Shown one piece after another: positions 1 through 11,053 of a DNA stretch of 64,000 nt. The DNA comes from Phycomyces nitens. Taxonomy: Eukaryota > Mucoromycota > Mucoromycetes > Mucorales > Phycomycetaceae. The notes beneath the pieces are model-generated. The model was not told the DNA's origin and ran no database searches. It saw only the letters and a list, made by a program, of their open reading frames with translations. Numbering within the stretch: position 1 is the stretch's first letter; every line of letters begins with the position of its first letter. Position numbers and translations under genes: made by a program. The DNA lies in NCBI GenBank assembly GCA_022702545.1, contig JAHRBC010000007.1, positions 868,001 to 932,000 on the forward strand, given 5' to 3'.

Positions 1-680
1 TGTGACGGATTGGGGTGACGAATATGACATTCTCTCGGTTATCATTATTCCAATACACTCCTCCACATGGGTTTGTCAGTACAGGATGCGAGCAGAATTG
101 GGCTGAATGTTATTAACAGAGTATAAAGATGTAGGCTAAATGTCAACAGCCAATGCTGAATAACTCTGCAATCGAAAAGACAGAGTTATCAGAACATTCA
201 TATGCCTGCTGCCAATCTTGAGCTTTCTTTTCGTCGCTTTGGCATCAGATTCTTCAGATACCAATTGATAAAGATCTATAAACACAGGTTGATGGTGATG
301 CCAGTGTCTTAAAGTTCGTCTCTCCGTAAATATATATGATCTTGTCACGACAATAAGCCTATGTTGTTATTGCAAACAGCATTTCTTTGTCAATTATTAT
401 AGCACCTGTATGCAACTTGGCAACAACGTGCAAAAGCGATGGTTAAATACGAATCTTGTCGATTTAAGAGTGACTCAGCATCGGCTGTTGATATTGGACC
501 CACATAATAATTCTCTGCTCATGGCATTCAACCCAATTCTGCTTGCATTCTGTACTGACAAAGTCGCGTGGAGGAGTGTATTGGAATAATGAAACACTTT
601 ATGCAGCGGAGCTCTGATTCATTCGTGGGAAATAATGAGACTGGAGAGAATATCCTATTCGCCAGTCAAAGCAGTCACGT
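1..680. repeat. Imperfect inverted repeat at the left window edge
   Basis: Positions 1-105 are closely similar to the reverse complement of about 527-680. The best block pairs 42-105 with 527-590 at only a few mismatches. The right arm carries about 44 extra bases (around 591-635) bounded by copies of TCATTATT, as expected for a deletion between short direct repeats in the left arm. The left arm runs off the window, so the full size is unknown. The spacer of about 420 bp has no convincing gene. This may be the end of a foldback or other DNA transposon, or an inverted duplication of a gene fragment. I could not recognise a protein family in either arm. Confidence 0.7.
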
Positions 681-1443
681 CAATGCGTCAACGAATTTTA
701 GGATTCAACTATCATCAACTTTCGCCACAAGAGCCTCCTATGTAGAATTTGATTCTGATCTCTTGGCCATATTTTGTTGTCACTGTTTGTGGCTTGCCAC
801 GCAATTAATGATATGGCTCTGTGGTCAATTAATTAAGAAAACCATCATCTCGATTCATGCAAGTCTTGGGACTCTCATTCCTCAATAGAACAAGCGTTGA
901 ATCTGTCATTGAGACTTTTAATACATTTAGCGACACAAAGGGATCTGACACATGACATTCCAATCATGGTCAACTTTTTTTTAAAAAGAAGTTTTGTTGG
1001 CAAGTTCAAAAATACGTTGTAGAAAGTCAAGCTTTGTCTCTAGTCATTGTTGCAACAAAAGTCAATTTTTCAACATTTGCAATCAAAGGATCAAGATGTA
1101 CTTAACGTTTACAAATATTGTACAAAGACTGTTGAGTTGAAATCAATTTTAAAAATAAAAAAGAAAAAAAGCCAAAAGTAGAATTTAATTGATTTCTTCT
1201 TCTTTGCAACACTCACTGCCAAAATGGCTGGCCAATTTATTTTTTTCATACAACCTGAATTTTGTTGTCGCAATTGGGCAAACTTGCTTCTCGGAAAGAG
1301 TGTATCAGCCGATGTTCTTTTTGTCAGAAATGATGAGCACAGCACTTTAAAGATGTGTTACAACCAAAGAGCATTGATGTGAATTATTATAAACACAGGC
1401 TGGCCAACTAGTTTATTGAATTGACTTGATATCCAACCCTTTG

Positions 1444-1474
<31 letters not shown>

Positions 1475-1816
1475 GGGTCTCTAGGGCCCTTTTCTTTTCA
1501 AGCCCCCCATTTTGTGCCCATTGACGATGGCTGTTTAAAAAGTTCTTGTTCTTTCTTTTCGGAAACTCTATATATTGTGCTCTGTGACCCTAATTATTTT
1601 TATTCATACCACAAATTATATTTTTATTGGTCGCAAAATATATATTTATTTATTTTTTGATACAAATTATCATAATGTTTAAAATAGTACAAGCCAACCG
1701 TGTGTACAGTGCTCGGACTACATGTACATTTCAGGAACCAAAACAAGAAAAAGATAAAAAAGATATACAGTTATCATTCACACAATAATGTAGTATTATT
1801 AAATATTTTAATGATC
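681..1816. other. Intergenic, no gene recognised; CT microsatellite
   Basis: I see no supported gene here. A perfect (TC)n run lies at 1444-1471. The last few hundred bases are AT-rich and probably include the 3' untranslated region and poly(A) region of the minus-strand gene that ends at 1817. Confidence 0.6.
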
Positions 1817-3686
1817 CTAATATCCTTTCGAGTAATGGGGGTTGCACGGTAATTGGGATCCTAGTACGCCCTGATTATCCAAGGCAGCCAAATCGTCTGA
1901 TCCTCCAATGATTTTCCCATTCATAAATATGGCCGGGACAGTGCGACGGCCAGTTCTCTCAATCAGAGCTGCCTGAAGTTCCCTACCATCTTTGCGCAGA
2001 TCGAGTTCAACCACCTGGTACTGGTGGGGACAATACTTGTTCAAGATTTCCTTGGCTCGTTTGCAATATGGACTTGCAGATGGGTTACACTTTGTAATTC
2101 AGTACATGGTTACAAAACTGAGCTTACCAATAGGACTTGCTGTATATCAATACAGAACTATGTTGAATATTATAGTCCACCCACACCTTTTGGGGATCTG
2201 GAAGCTGGAAAGTGTACAATTTAGGTTTCAATTCGATTTCTACGGGAAGAAATGTTTCCCAAGTCCAGTCCTTGCCAAAGATCGTCATTAGATTCTGTAA
2301 ATAGATACGCGGTGATTTGCGCTTGACTTTTTCTAGTCCATATGTAACACTTATAATCTCGAAAGGCGTGTTGTTGAGCGGTGTATCCGAAATAAAATGG
2401 GTATATTCTGCCTCTAGATAGTCATCGACCGAGTGATGTGATTCGTTCTTGTGATAAGACCATAATGGGCGAGTTTGTCCAAATCTCGATGCTCCCGTCA
2501 TGGCAGTCAAGACGTCCAGATGAATTGAGGCTGACTCTAATGGCATGTTATTCAGGGTCGCCAATGCTTCTCCTCCGGGATAATTGTGCATGGAGATCAA
2601 GAGCATCATAATAGATCCACAGAAACATGCTAGCATGCCACCTGCTACACCGACCAGGCCTATGGTTGCGTACCTGGAATGTCTTGCCTTGAGAGAGAGC
2701 TTTGTGACCACAGACGCGGCTGCAATGGTATAGATTGGAATGGTATACATGATAAATCGCCATTCCTTGTGAGGAAGAATCGAGAATACTGCAGTATATA
2801 TCAATGCAGGTCCCAACAGATTACGGAGACGACGGTCAGCCACAAATCCCACCAGGGCAAGAGGGTAGCTGATCATCAATATACGCGGTAAAAAAATGGT
2901 AAAGTAAGAATGAAAGGGCATTGTGCCCCATTCAGAGCTTTTGTTGAGAATCGCATTAAAGAAAAACACGCTGCCTTCTGGCCAGACCCATCTCTGCCAA
3001 AAGTACGAGTCAATTGGGATACTTAGACCCAAGGACACCAAGGCAGTAAGGCAGCCCTGGGTGACAATGGTCTTGAGGTTGATGTGGCGATACACTGCCC
3101 ATTCAAAGACGAGGATGATTGCCAGAAGAATGCCGACTTCGAATCGAAAGACAAGTCCAACAAATGTTAGGTAGCGAATCATGCGTGTGAGCTCGGTAGT
3201 GCGATTGGCACGGGTTGTCATACTAAGAATCCAATGAGACAGACCCAAGAGTACCAAAGGCAAGGCAAGGGTATTTGGAAGGGTACGGCTGGACCAAAAT
3301 AGAATGTGGAACTGGCAGAACAGGAGGATCATGAAAATGGTAGCCGTCCGTTTTCCTAGCCATAAACGCACAGACTTTTCCAGGTAACCGATTCCTACAG
3401 ACACCATTGCACCGAGGATGAGACGCGGAATGATCTGCTCTCGTGTCGAGATCCATTCGTCAACAAAAAAGGGTCGGATTAGACGGCTAAGGAGTCCAAG
3501 CACAGTGGCACCAACAAACGTCCGAGGAACAACCCCGGGAAAATCAATATGATCATAGTCGGCCAGAGGGATTCCATGCATGACATCATGAACCGCTTGA
3601 AGATTAAAGCTCTCTTCTACTTTGGTAAAGGGACATGCGATGCAATAGATTGCAATCAAGGCAAAGAACAACAACACGCGCCTCAT
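1817..3686 (-). CDS. ALG12: ALG12 mannosyltransferase fused in frame to a C-terminal glutaredoxin domain
   Basis: Model: complement(join(1817..2072,2128..3686)), 604 aa. Residues 1 to about 500 are the GT-C family dolichyl-P-mannose:Man7GlcNAc2-PP-dolichol alpha-1,6-mannosyltransferase of the ER. Visible hallmarks are FTKVEESFNLQA, YDHIDFPGVVPRTF, SRTLPN, WPEG, LNKSS.WGT and LPHKEWRF, with many membrane segments. I start at the Met at 3686 because it sits just before the first hydrophobic helix; the in-frame Met at 3839 adds 51 polar residues. No stop follows the usual ALG12 end (near IELKPKLYTF). The frame runs straight into a glutaredoxin: VLIYSKSY, an active-site CPYC split by a 55-bp GT-AG intron (2073-2127), TVPAIFMNGK (cis-Pro) and GGSDDL. 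A separate glutaredoxin transcript starting at an internal Met (for example 2288) cannot be excluded. ALG12 identity is secure; the fusion depends on transcript structure. Confidence 0.85.
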
Positions 3687-3895
3687 GTTGCTCGTTTGGT
3701 CCGAATAGGCAATTGTCTCTTTTGTGGTTGATTGAGAAGGGCAATAATTATGCCAGGCCCAATGTGGGACTAGACACCTGCCGGTGCAACGAACGAGCGC
3801 GCCGCCCAAATGATATACTCTTTTTTTTCTGTACTTCATAGCCTTGTTATTAAGAGTATTGGTGCAGCCTTACCATCTGTTCCTTTTTCATTTAT
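3687..3895. promoter_or_regulatory. Shared divergent promoter region of ALG12 and the arrestin gene
   Basis: Only 209 bp separate the chosen ALG12 start (minus) from the arrestin start (plus), so both promoters must lie in or overlap this spacer. A pyrimidine stretch (CTTTTTTTTC) lies near 3820. No specific operator can be assigned. Confidence 0.45.
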
Positions 3896-6486
3896 ATGAT
3901 CTGCCTCATGAACATTGCTGCACCAAAAGATGGATTCAAATCCATTGCGATTGAGCCTTTGGAAGATTACCTCGAGTTCATGGGGCCAGCCCAGCCGGCA
4001 TCCCTCTCAGCAGGATCCAACATTCGAGTTCTTCGAGGAGAAGCACGCTTCAGTTTAACCAAGTCGGTGAAGATCCGTAGCATGACTGTAAAATTCAAGG
4101 GATTCAGCCGAGTCCAATTCATTACCTCGGGGAATCCAATCGAGATCAATATGCCGCTGCTTCCAAAGCTAAAGCGGCCGTTATTTGGAAAGACAACCCT
4201 ACCAGCGGGTGACCATGTCGTCTCTTGGGACCTTGAGATCCCCAATATATACCCTCGAACGATAGACATGAAACGTGCTTCAATTGACTATAAGATTGAG
4301 CTCTCCATCTCTGTCAACCTTCACAAGACCCTCACTGCCACATATCCCATCGTGCTCCAACGCCATCTTTTGCCTAGCTGTGAACTTGCTCCCCTGGTGG
4401 AAACACGGGTGTACAAGAGCACAGTTCCAGCCAAATTTCATTATGAAATAGACGCCCCTCAAATTGTGTGCATTGATCAGGGCAGTGTGCCTATTGCGAT
4501 TCAGTATCTGTGCTTTGCCAGCCAAAAGTTCGTACGGAGCATCCGTACCCAATTGATCCAAATAGAATACTACAGGTAGGCATTTTCTCTTTTTTGGCTC
4601 GTTTTCGTTTTACCTGAAACTCGAAATTTCTCACCAAAGGAACTTGGAAGTAAAGATGCCAGGCCATCCCAAAGTCAGAGTGCGATATGCAAGTCCAAAG
4701 CACCAAGGAGAACGAAACCCAAAAGAGTTCTCAAAAGATGAGCGAAACTATTAGGAACAACAAAAGCTATACAAAATTCGTCAAACGCACCGTGCCAGCA
4801 TTAATACACAATGTCAATGCCATCAAATCCTCGACATGGAAGCGGCCTCTTGTCATTAGTCATCCACTTCACCCCCAGCTAGTCCATGCACTCGAGTCTC
4901 CTCTGGTCTCAATATACCATCAATTGGAAGTAACATTTCTGTTTGAACACAAGTACGAGACCGTCCGGGCAAAGATTCCTCTGATCGTAGCCTCTGTTCC
5001 AAAAAGCAGCCATTCTATACCATTGGTTGTCGAGAACGGCATACCATGGCCAAGGTACCACTTTGAGACTCAACCTCGGTACGAGTCTGTTGAGTTTGGT
5101 CCAGAATTAAAGGCCAACCGAGGCGAGATTGACAGCATGACCTCTGGCATTCAGGCCAGTGTGTTCCGCGAAGACAAGGCACTCTTCCTCAGGCCTCCTC
5201 CTCGGCCAAAGCCCGTGTATGTTGACCAGAGCTTCTCTGAAATGGATCTGCCTAGTCTAAACAAGCCCGCGTCTGTCGAAAGGACTCTCAAGAAATTTGC
5301 CTCTGCATTTGACCTCAGTACAGCTTCTCGCGACGACGGAGAAGGCAGCGGTGAAGAAGCGCGCGAGATCATTGAGCGTCCAAGGACAACCACACCCACA
5401 TCTGCAATGCGTCGAGAGAAGCTCAAAAAGTCTCTGCCTCCCCTCGACATTGAGCTTGCCAACACTGGCAAATCACGAATACAGAAAAGTGTGCCAATGG
5501 AACAGCTCAAGAGTTCTGATAGCTCTGATGTCCTCCCGGCTGCAGACCTGCGAGACATTCACAATCAAGTAAAGCAGCACTACCACAGTCTTGGAATCAG
5601 AGACAAATCACGGCCAAAGCTCGAAATCATGGCAGCCTGTGCTGGTCCTCCGCTGGCCAAACCAGATCCTCCCTATGGAAGTCTTGGTAGAAGCAAGTAT
5701 TACATTGCCAATGACCTGTTTGATGAAGAAGACGATGATGGCGACAATCATTCTGTCCTGTCCGAGGGTTCATACACCAGCAAAAACGCTCCCAGCCTAA
5801 GCTCATCGGCAACTGGATCTTCTAATCCTAGCCGCCTCACACTCTTGTCTAGACCTCCTTCGCCTGTGTTTAGTCCTGCTCCCGGTCTTCCTGCCACAAT
5901 TGCTCTCCACTCGCACGAGGAACCTCATTTCTCGCTTGTAGAGGAGTCCTTTATTAGCTCGCCACCCGGAGCAATGTCTCCTGCCATGGCTACCGTGGCG
6001 TCTTCAACCGTACTCTCACCCCGGACTACATATGCCCTTCGAAGGCGCTTGGTACTTTCTTCTGTTTCGTCATTAATGATAGACGAAGCCTATGCTAGTA
6101 CAAGTGCTACAGACGACATGCGCACATCTTCCATACTTGATCCTGAGGGCGAAAAAATGAGCCGGATTGGTATCCAGCAGTTGGACGATGCATGTGCGGT
6201 CAAGAACCACTATCTCAATGCCAAGTTGCCCCCTCTTCCGACCGATACACCCAACCTTCCAAGGAATCCCAAAAGTGCTCCAGACCTGTCAAAACGGCTC
6301 ACCAAGCTCTATGTGGACGACAGCGATGATGATGAGCCTGAGCCATTACCAGCCATACCAGAAAACATCTCATCCATTGGCAATTTCAGTCGCAGGGAAG
6401 AAAAAACCAAAGAAGAAGCACCAAAACTACCTCGGCTCTCCTTTGGGATGGATCTCGGTGTATCCTTGGGACTCAACTTTAACTAA
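3896..6486 (+). CDS. Arrestin-like (alpha-arrestin/ART family) trafficking adaptor
   Basis: Exon 1 is 3896..4575 (alternative Met at 3908). A clear GT-AG intron at 4576-4639 follows, and the main 3' exon ends at 6486. Residues 10-160 form an arrestin N domain (SIAIEPLEDYLEF, IRVLRGEARFSL, DLEIPNIYPRTI). The arrestin C half follows (VSIYHQLEVTFLFEH). The last 400 residues are Ser/Pro-rich and disordered, with acidic patches. Alpha-arrestins recruit HECT ubiquitin ligases to plasma-membrane transporters; I did not find an unambiguous PPxY motif. Between 4640 and about 4755 the frame must change by one. The best in-phase solution is a second intron 4650-4737 (GTAAAG...CTCAAAAG), but it lacks a pyrimidine tract, so a frameshift or sequence error is possible. 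The protein would be about 800 aa. Confidence 0.75.
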
Positions 6487-6742
6487 TAGACACCACCTTC
6501 AATCATGCATTCTTTTCTTCTTCTTATTATTCTTCTTTCTTTATATCCTATTCTTTGTATACCATCTTCATTTGTTCATCAAATGCCATCCATCTTCATA
6601 TCTGCTCTGCTCTTTCATACCCAGACCCTCCCCACACACACACACACACTCCACAACTTTTACATGGCGGCACGTGAAAATAAAGAATACCATGGTGTCA
6701 GCATTATTCATAGTCTCTTGTCTCAATAATAATTAAGTAATA

Positions 6743-8193
6743 ATGTCTAGACTTCCCTCACAACCACCTCTGCAAGAATGGCAGCTGGACTGGAAGAATA
6801 TCCAGCCTGCACTGTCGAGGGTCCAAAGATCAATGGCATCCCTTCGCACATCCTCTCTCAAGGTCATGCGAGTAAGCCAGCTGGATTCAGATATCCTCGA
6901 CAGCGAGCTCTTTACGATCCTAAAGGAACAGCTCTGGAATGCACTCTCGCTCTTTAACGTAAGAGCATTAGATCTCGAATTCTTTAAGCTGATCATGCAA
7001 ATTAGCCTGGCTTTAAAGAATCCATTGAACCTGAACTCCTTGCAATCTTGAATCTTGTTCTCTTTAAATTGTCCATCTATGACACATCAGCTACATATGG
7101 TGCCCAATTACAGAATCTCAAATATCGCAATGAATGGAAACATGGTGGAGCATGTAAGATGCTTCAAATCAATTTTTAAATTGTCACTCAACCCATCAAA
7201 CAGTAGAATCTATTGCCAAGGACGCCCCATTGTCAAACACACAAAAGATTCTTTATGGCCTACTGAGTGTGGGAGGTCAGTATGCTTGGACTCGCACAAG
7301 CCGATTTGTTACCTCCAAAGGCTGGGGTGAGCTAGACGAGGTACATATATGCAAATAATTGATGCAAAATTTGTACATCTCACACATTTGGCTCTAAAGT
7401 CGGATATCCGTAACAAAGCATACCGCTTATTACAAGCAGGAGAAAAGTATTGGAAGGCGTTTTCACTCTTTAATTTCCTGGTATTCTTGTACAGTGGAAA
7501 GTAAGTTGACAGCTGCCCAGATCAAACCATCATTGTTATTATTATTGTTTATTGATCTATCTGTATGGCTTCAAGATACCGTACTCTGTTGGACCGGCTG
7601 TTGGGTATGCGGTTGGTGTACTCTAAGAAATCCATGAATCGACAGGTCAGCTTTGAGTTCCTGAACAGGCAGATGGTGTGGCATGCGTTTACGGTAAGTT
7701 CAAACGTGAATAAAGAGTTGAATTAAGTTTGATAATATTGGATCTGTGGATTATTGGCATATAGGAATTCCTACTCTTCTTGGTTCCCCTGATTAATATT
7801 GAAAAACTGAAATTGAGGGTAACGCGAATGTTGTTCCCAAAATCATATCTGGTGTCATCAAAGGGATATGACAAACTTCCAGTCAACCAGTGTGCGATTT
7901 GTCATGACAATTCTTCTGCAAGTGCTCACACAGGTGCAGTGGGACAAGTCCAGGATTACACTGTACACAACCCTTACGAAACCAACTGTGGCCATATTTA
8001 TTGCTACTACTGTATTCAGACCAAAGTATCTGTATTTGGAGGAGAATGGCCATGTCTGAGATGTGGCGAAAAGGTAGAAGAGATTGAAAAGGTAGAAGAT
8101 AAAATTGAAGATGATGATGATGATGATGAGCCAGATCATCAAGAGAAAAAAAGTGATCATGTCGTGCCAGACACTACTGACAAGGAGAAATAA
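6743..8193 (+). CDS. PEX2: PEX2, peroxisomal RING-finger E3 ligase subunit
   Basis: Model: join(6743..6958,7006..7153,7204..7340,7400..7500,7576..7693,7765..8193), 382 aa, with all phases consistent. The N-terminal Pex2/Pex12 domain shows RVSQLDSDILDSELF, LSIYDTSATYGAQLQNL and QKILYGLLSVGGQY. The C-terminal RING starts near residue 283 with CAIC, continues through CGHIYCYYC and ends with CLRC, then an acidic Asp/Glu tail. PEX2, PEX10 and PEX12 form the peroxisomal membrane ubiquitin-ligase and retrotranslocation channel that recycles the import receptor PEX5. Five introns of 47-75 bp are typical of the window. The arrestin gene ends about 260 bp upstream in the same orientation. The spacer carries a CA run near 6636. 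Confidence 0.92.
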
Positions 8194-8680
8194 ATAATGG
8201 AATTGTATTACTAAAGAGGGTTTTTACATGGATCAATCAAGCAATCAATTAAGCTTAGAGGTTGTTTATAGCCAATGATCGCTTTTCGCATGGCAGTTTC
8301 AATACTCTCTAGACCATCTCAAGCAGCCTCATTTACATGATTTATTTGTAAATGAGCTTTTGGATCGGCATTAGTCTGAATCAGTGGTCCGATTCTTGTT
8401 CATTAATTCAATCGTGCTCTATAATCTAGTCCATCTTGATCATTTGTTTATTTCTGAATAGGTCTGTCAAGGCATAATTCAAGATAATCTACCAAACCCC
8501 TCTATTCAGATTCCCTATTAAAATACAGTCCAAAATCCTCCAGTTCCAAGTTCAAGTTGTTGCGTCACATAACATATTTTTTTTTGGACAAGTGAATGTC
8601 CGTAGGGCAAACCAACAAAAAAAAATATATTCAAGCTTGATCATCTATTACTTTTTTTTCCCCCCCTTTCTTTATTAACA
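8194..8680. other. Intergenic, no gene seen
   Basis: This 487-bp spacer lies between two plus-strand genes. It has T-rich tracts just before the next start, likely promoter and 5' untranslated sequence. Nothing else is recognisable. Confidence 0.5.
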
Positions 8681-10721
8681 ATGGAGCTTTCACCGACTCT
8701 CGTTTCAGAGTGGAACAAGGATCCTCTCGAAAAGATTACTGAGATTAATGCCAGTGGCAAAGGGATCACTCAGATCGGTGATCTCTCTGGCTTCAAATCT
8801 TTGCGCAAACTCAATCTCGCCAAAAACGCTCTTTCGACCAAAGAATCAGTAAAGGGACTCGAGGACCTTGAGAACATCACTTGGTTGAGTGTAGCAAACA
8901 ATGAACTTTCTGTTCTTGATGGATTCCAGCACCTAAAGAGCCTGTTTGGTATGTGATTTAACAATCTTGCTTTATTTACTAAAGCATAAACTTCTTTTAC
9001 AGTATTGAACGCCAGCCATAACAAGCTGGAAGGAATCAGTTCAGACATCAAGAAACTTAAAGAACTAAAGGCACTTATTCTCAACCACAATGAGATTGAG
9101 CAGGTAGAGAATCTTGAAGGTCTAAAGAACCTAAACACAATTGGTAAGGAAGCAACCCGAGAATTCAATAGGTTTTTAATGTGTGTGTGCGTGTGTGTGT
9201 AATTGCATCTAGTCTTGTCCCACAACCAAATCAAGTCGATCCCAACCCTTTCTGACTTGACAGAACTCACCAAGCTGTCTGCTGCTCACAACCACCTTAC
9301 TCAGGTCCCTGATCTGTCTAGCCAGACAGCAATCAAAGAAATCAGATTAAACGACAATAAGATCACTACCCTGCCTGATACGCTACGCAAATGTACATCA
9401 TTAGAAATTGTGGACTTTGGAAACAACAAGCTTTCAAAGTGGAGGTAAACAAGTCAAGCATGGTAGTTTATCTATAGACCAAACGCCTTATCTTTGCAAT
9501 GTACCAGTGATATTGCCGCTTTGGGATCCTTGCTCGCATTGCACAATCTGAACTTGAAGGGCAACCCGATCTCGGAAAAGACTGACTATAGACAAAAGGT
9601 AAGATAGATAGATGGATATGGTGGTGTCAAGTGTTTAATGCAATGGGGTTGCTAAAAAAACAATCATGTAGATTATCGAATTATTGCCATCTTTACGCAT
9701 CCTTGATGGAGAGAGATTTGATTTCAAATTCCTGGAAAGAAAGAACAAGCAGGAAAAGAACTTTAAGCTGATGGAAAAAAAGGAAAGATTGAAGAGAGAG
9801 AAAAAGACAAAGGAAGAGGAGGAAAATAGAGGTGATGATGAAGAAGCATTACCACCAGTTAAGAAGATGCGCCACAAGAAGCTCCGTTCTCTTGAGGCTG
9901 CGGCTGAAAAAGAACAGGAATCAGAGGATAAAGATACAGCTACCCCACTCAAGCGAAAGAAACGGGATTCTACGGATGAAAAGGAAAAGAAGCCAAAGAG
10001 AAAAGCTTCTGCTACTGAGGAGTCTGATGATAAGGTGGTAAAGAAGCCAAAGAGAAAGGCTTTGGCTACTGCTGAAAAGGATGAAGCTACAGTAGAAAAG
10101 AAGCCAAAGAGAAAGGCTTTGGCTGCTGCTGAAAAGGGTGAAGCTACAACAGAAAAGAAACCAAAGAGAAAGGCACTGGCTGCTGCTGAAAAGGGTGAAG
10201 CTACAGCAGAAAAGAAGCCAAAGAGAAAGGCTTTGGCTACTGCTGAAAAGGATGAAGCTCCAGTAGAAAAGAAGCCAAAGAGAAAGGCTCTGGCTGCAGC
10301 TGCGGCTGCGGCTGCGGCTGGCTCTACCGAGAATGCAGCAGGCTCGGAAGAAAAGAAACCAAAGAGAAAGGCAGTGGCTGAAGATGTTAAATCAAAGGTG
10401 AGCTCCACCGAACCGAAAAAGAAGAAGGCAAAGGGATTCTTTGAGACCGAGGATGCCAAACCAGCACCAAAGAAGATTGTGGAGACTGCAAAGACAACTG
10501 AACCAGTGGATACAGCAGCACCTATCGCACCTCCTGCACCTCTGCCTATCACACCAGCTACTGCTGCCCGAACTGGCGTAGTCTCTATTGTGGATAAGAG
10601 CAAGAAGAAAAAGAAGGAGGTAAAGAAGTCTGGTGTTGACATTGTTGCGATGCTGGAAGCAGGAGATAGTAAGAATGATAGTGAGGATGGAACTGGATTG
10701 GGTGTTGGTGGATGGGACTAG
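8681..10721 (+). CDS. Leucine-rich-repeat protein with a long lysine-rich KKPKRKA-repeat tail
   Basis: Model: join(8681..8948,9003..9143,9213..9444,9508..9598,9672..10721), 593 aa, phases consistent. The first 240 residues are SDS22-like leucine-rich repeats (LRKLNLAKN, LKALILNHNEI, LTKLSAAHN, IKEIRLNDNKI, LHNLNLKGNPI), closed by an LRR-cap-like segment (LPSLRILDGERF). The remaining 350 residues are low complexity: a Lys/Glu coiled region, then about seven KKPKRKA motifs in repeats of about 57 bp, an alanine run, and a C-terminal patch (VSIVDKSKKKKKEVKKS). The tail resembles nuclear or nucleolar basic tails and has many candidate nuclear-localisation signals. A nuclear role is inference; no specific function is recognised. 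Confidence 0.85.
9985..10375 (+). repeat. Coding minisatellite, units of about 57 bp (KKPKRKA...)
   Basis: AAGAAGCCAAAGAGAAAGG-type cores recur near 9986, 10041, 10097, 10155, 10212, 10269 and 10352. Four successive spacings are about 57 bp (19 codons). The copies differ by a few substitutions, and a GCTGCG run (poly-Ala) is inserted after the sixth. Copy number is likely to vary between strains. Confidence 0.8.
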
Positions 10722-11053
10722 TATATATACAATATATATTATGTCCTTGCTACATACTCTATAAACACCTATTATCAACATCAAGATGGTCAGATAACTC
10801 TATAAATCTGTACATTTGTACCATTGAATACTGTATTTATAATAAACTGGGATTTTTTTTTAAAAAATAATAACAATAACAATAACAATAATATTGACAA
10901 TAACATTGTCTTTTTTTTGATAATTCATATACGTGAATTGATCCTGTATATCCACATGTTGAAAAGGTTTAATAATTAATTAACAATGTACGGCCAAAGG
11001 CATTCAATTAGGCAGCATGTGGTTGTAATAAGAGACAAGCTTACTCGCAAGCA
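10722..11053. other. Convergent 3' intergenic spacer
   Basis: This AT-rich spacer separates two convergent genes. It contains AATAAA-like sequence near 10842 and an (AATAAC)n-like run near 10866-10895. It probably holds both 3' untranslated regions. No gene is seen. Confidence 0.5.

Noticed and set aside
3687..3839. 51-residue N-terminal extension of ALG12
   Set aside because: It is polar, lies in the short divergent promoter and has no family support; the Met at 3686 directly precedes the first membrane helix.
9635..10642. 335-residue minus-strand frame, Phe/Ala/Ser-rich
   Set aside because: It is the antisense shadow of the KKPKRKA repeats in the LRR protein; the plus frame has splice structure and LRR homology.
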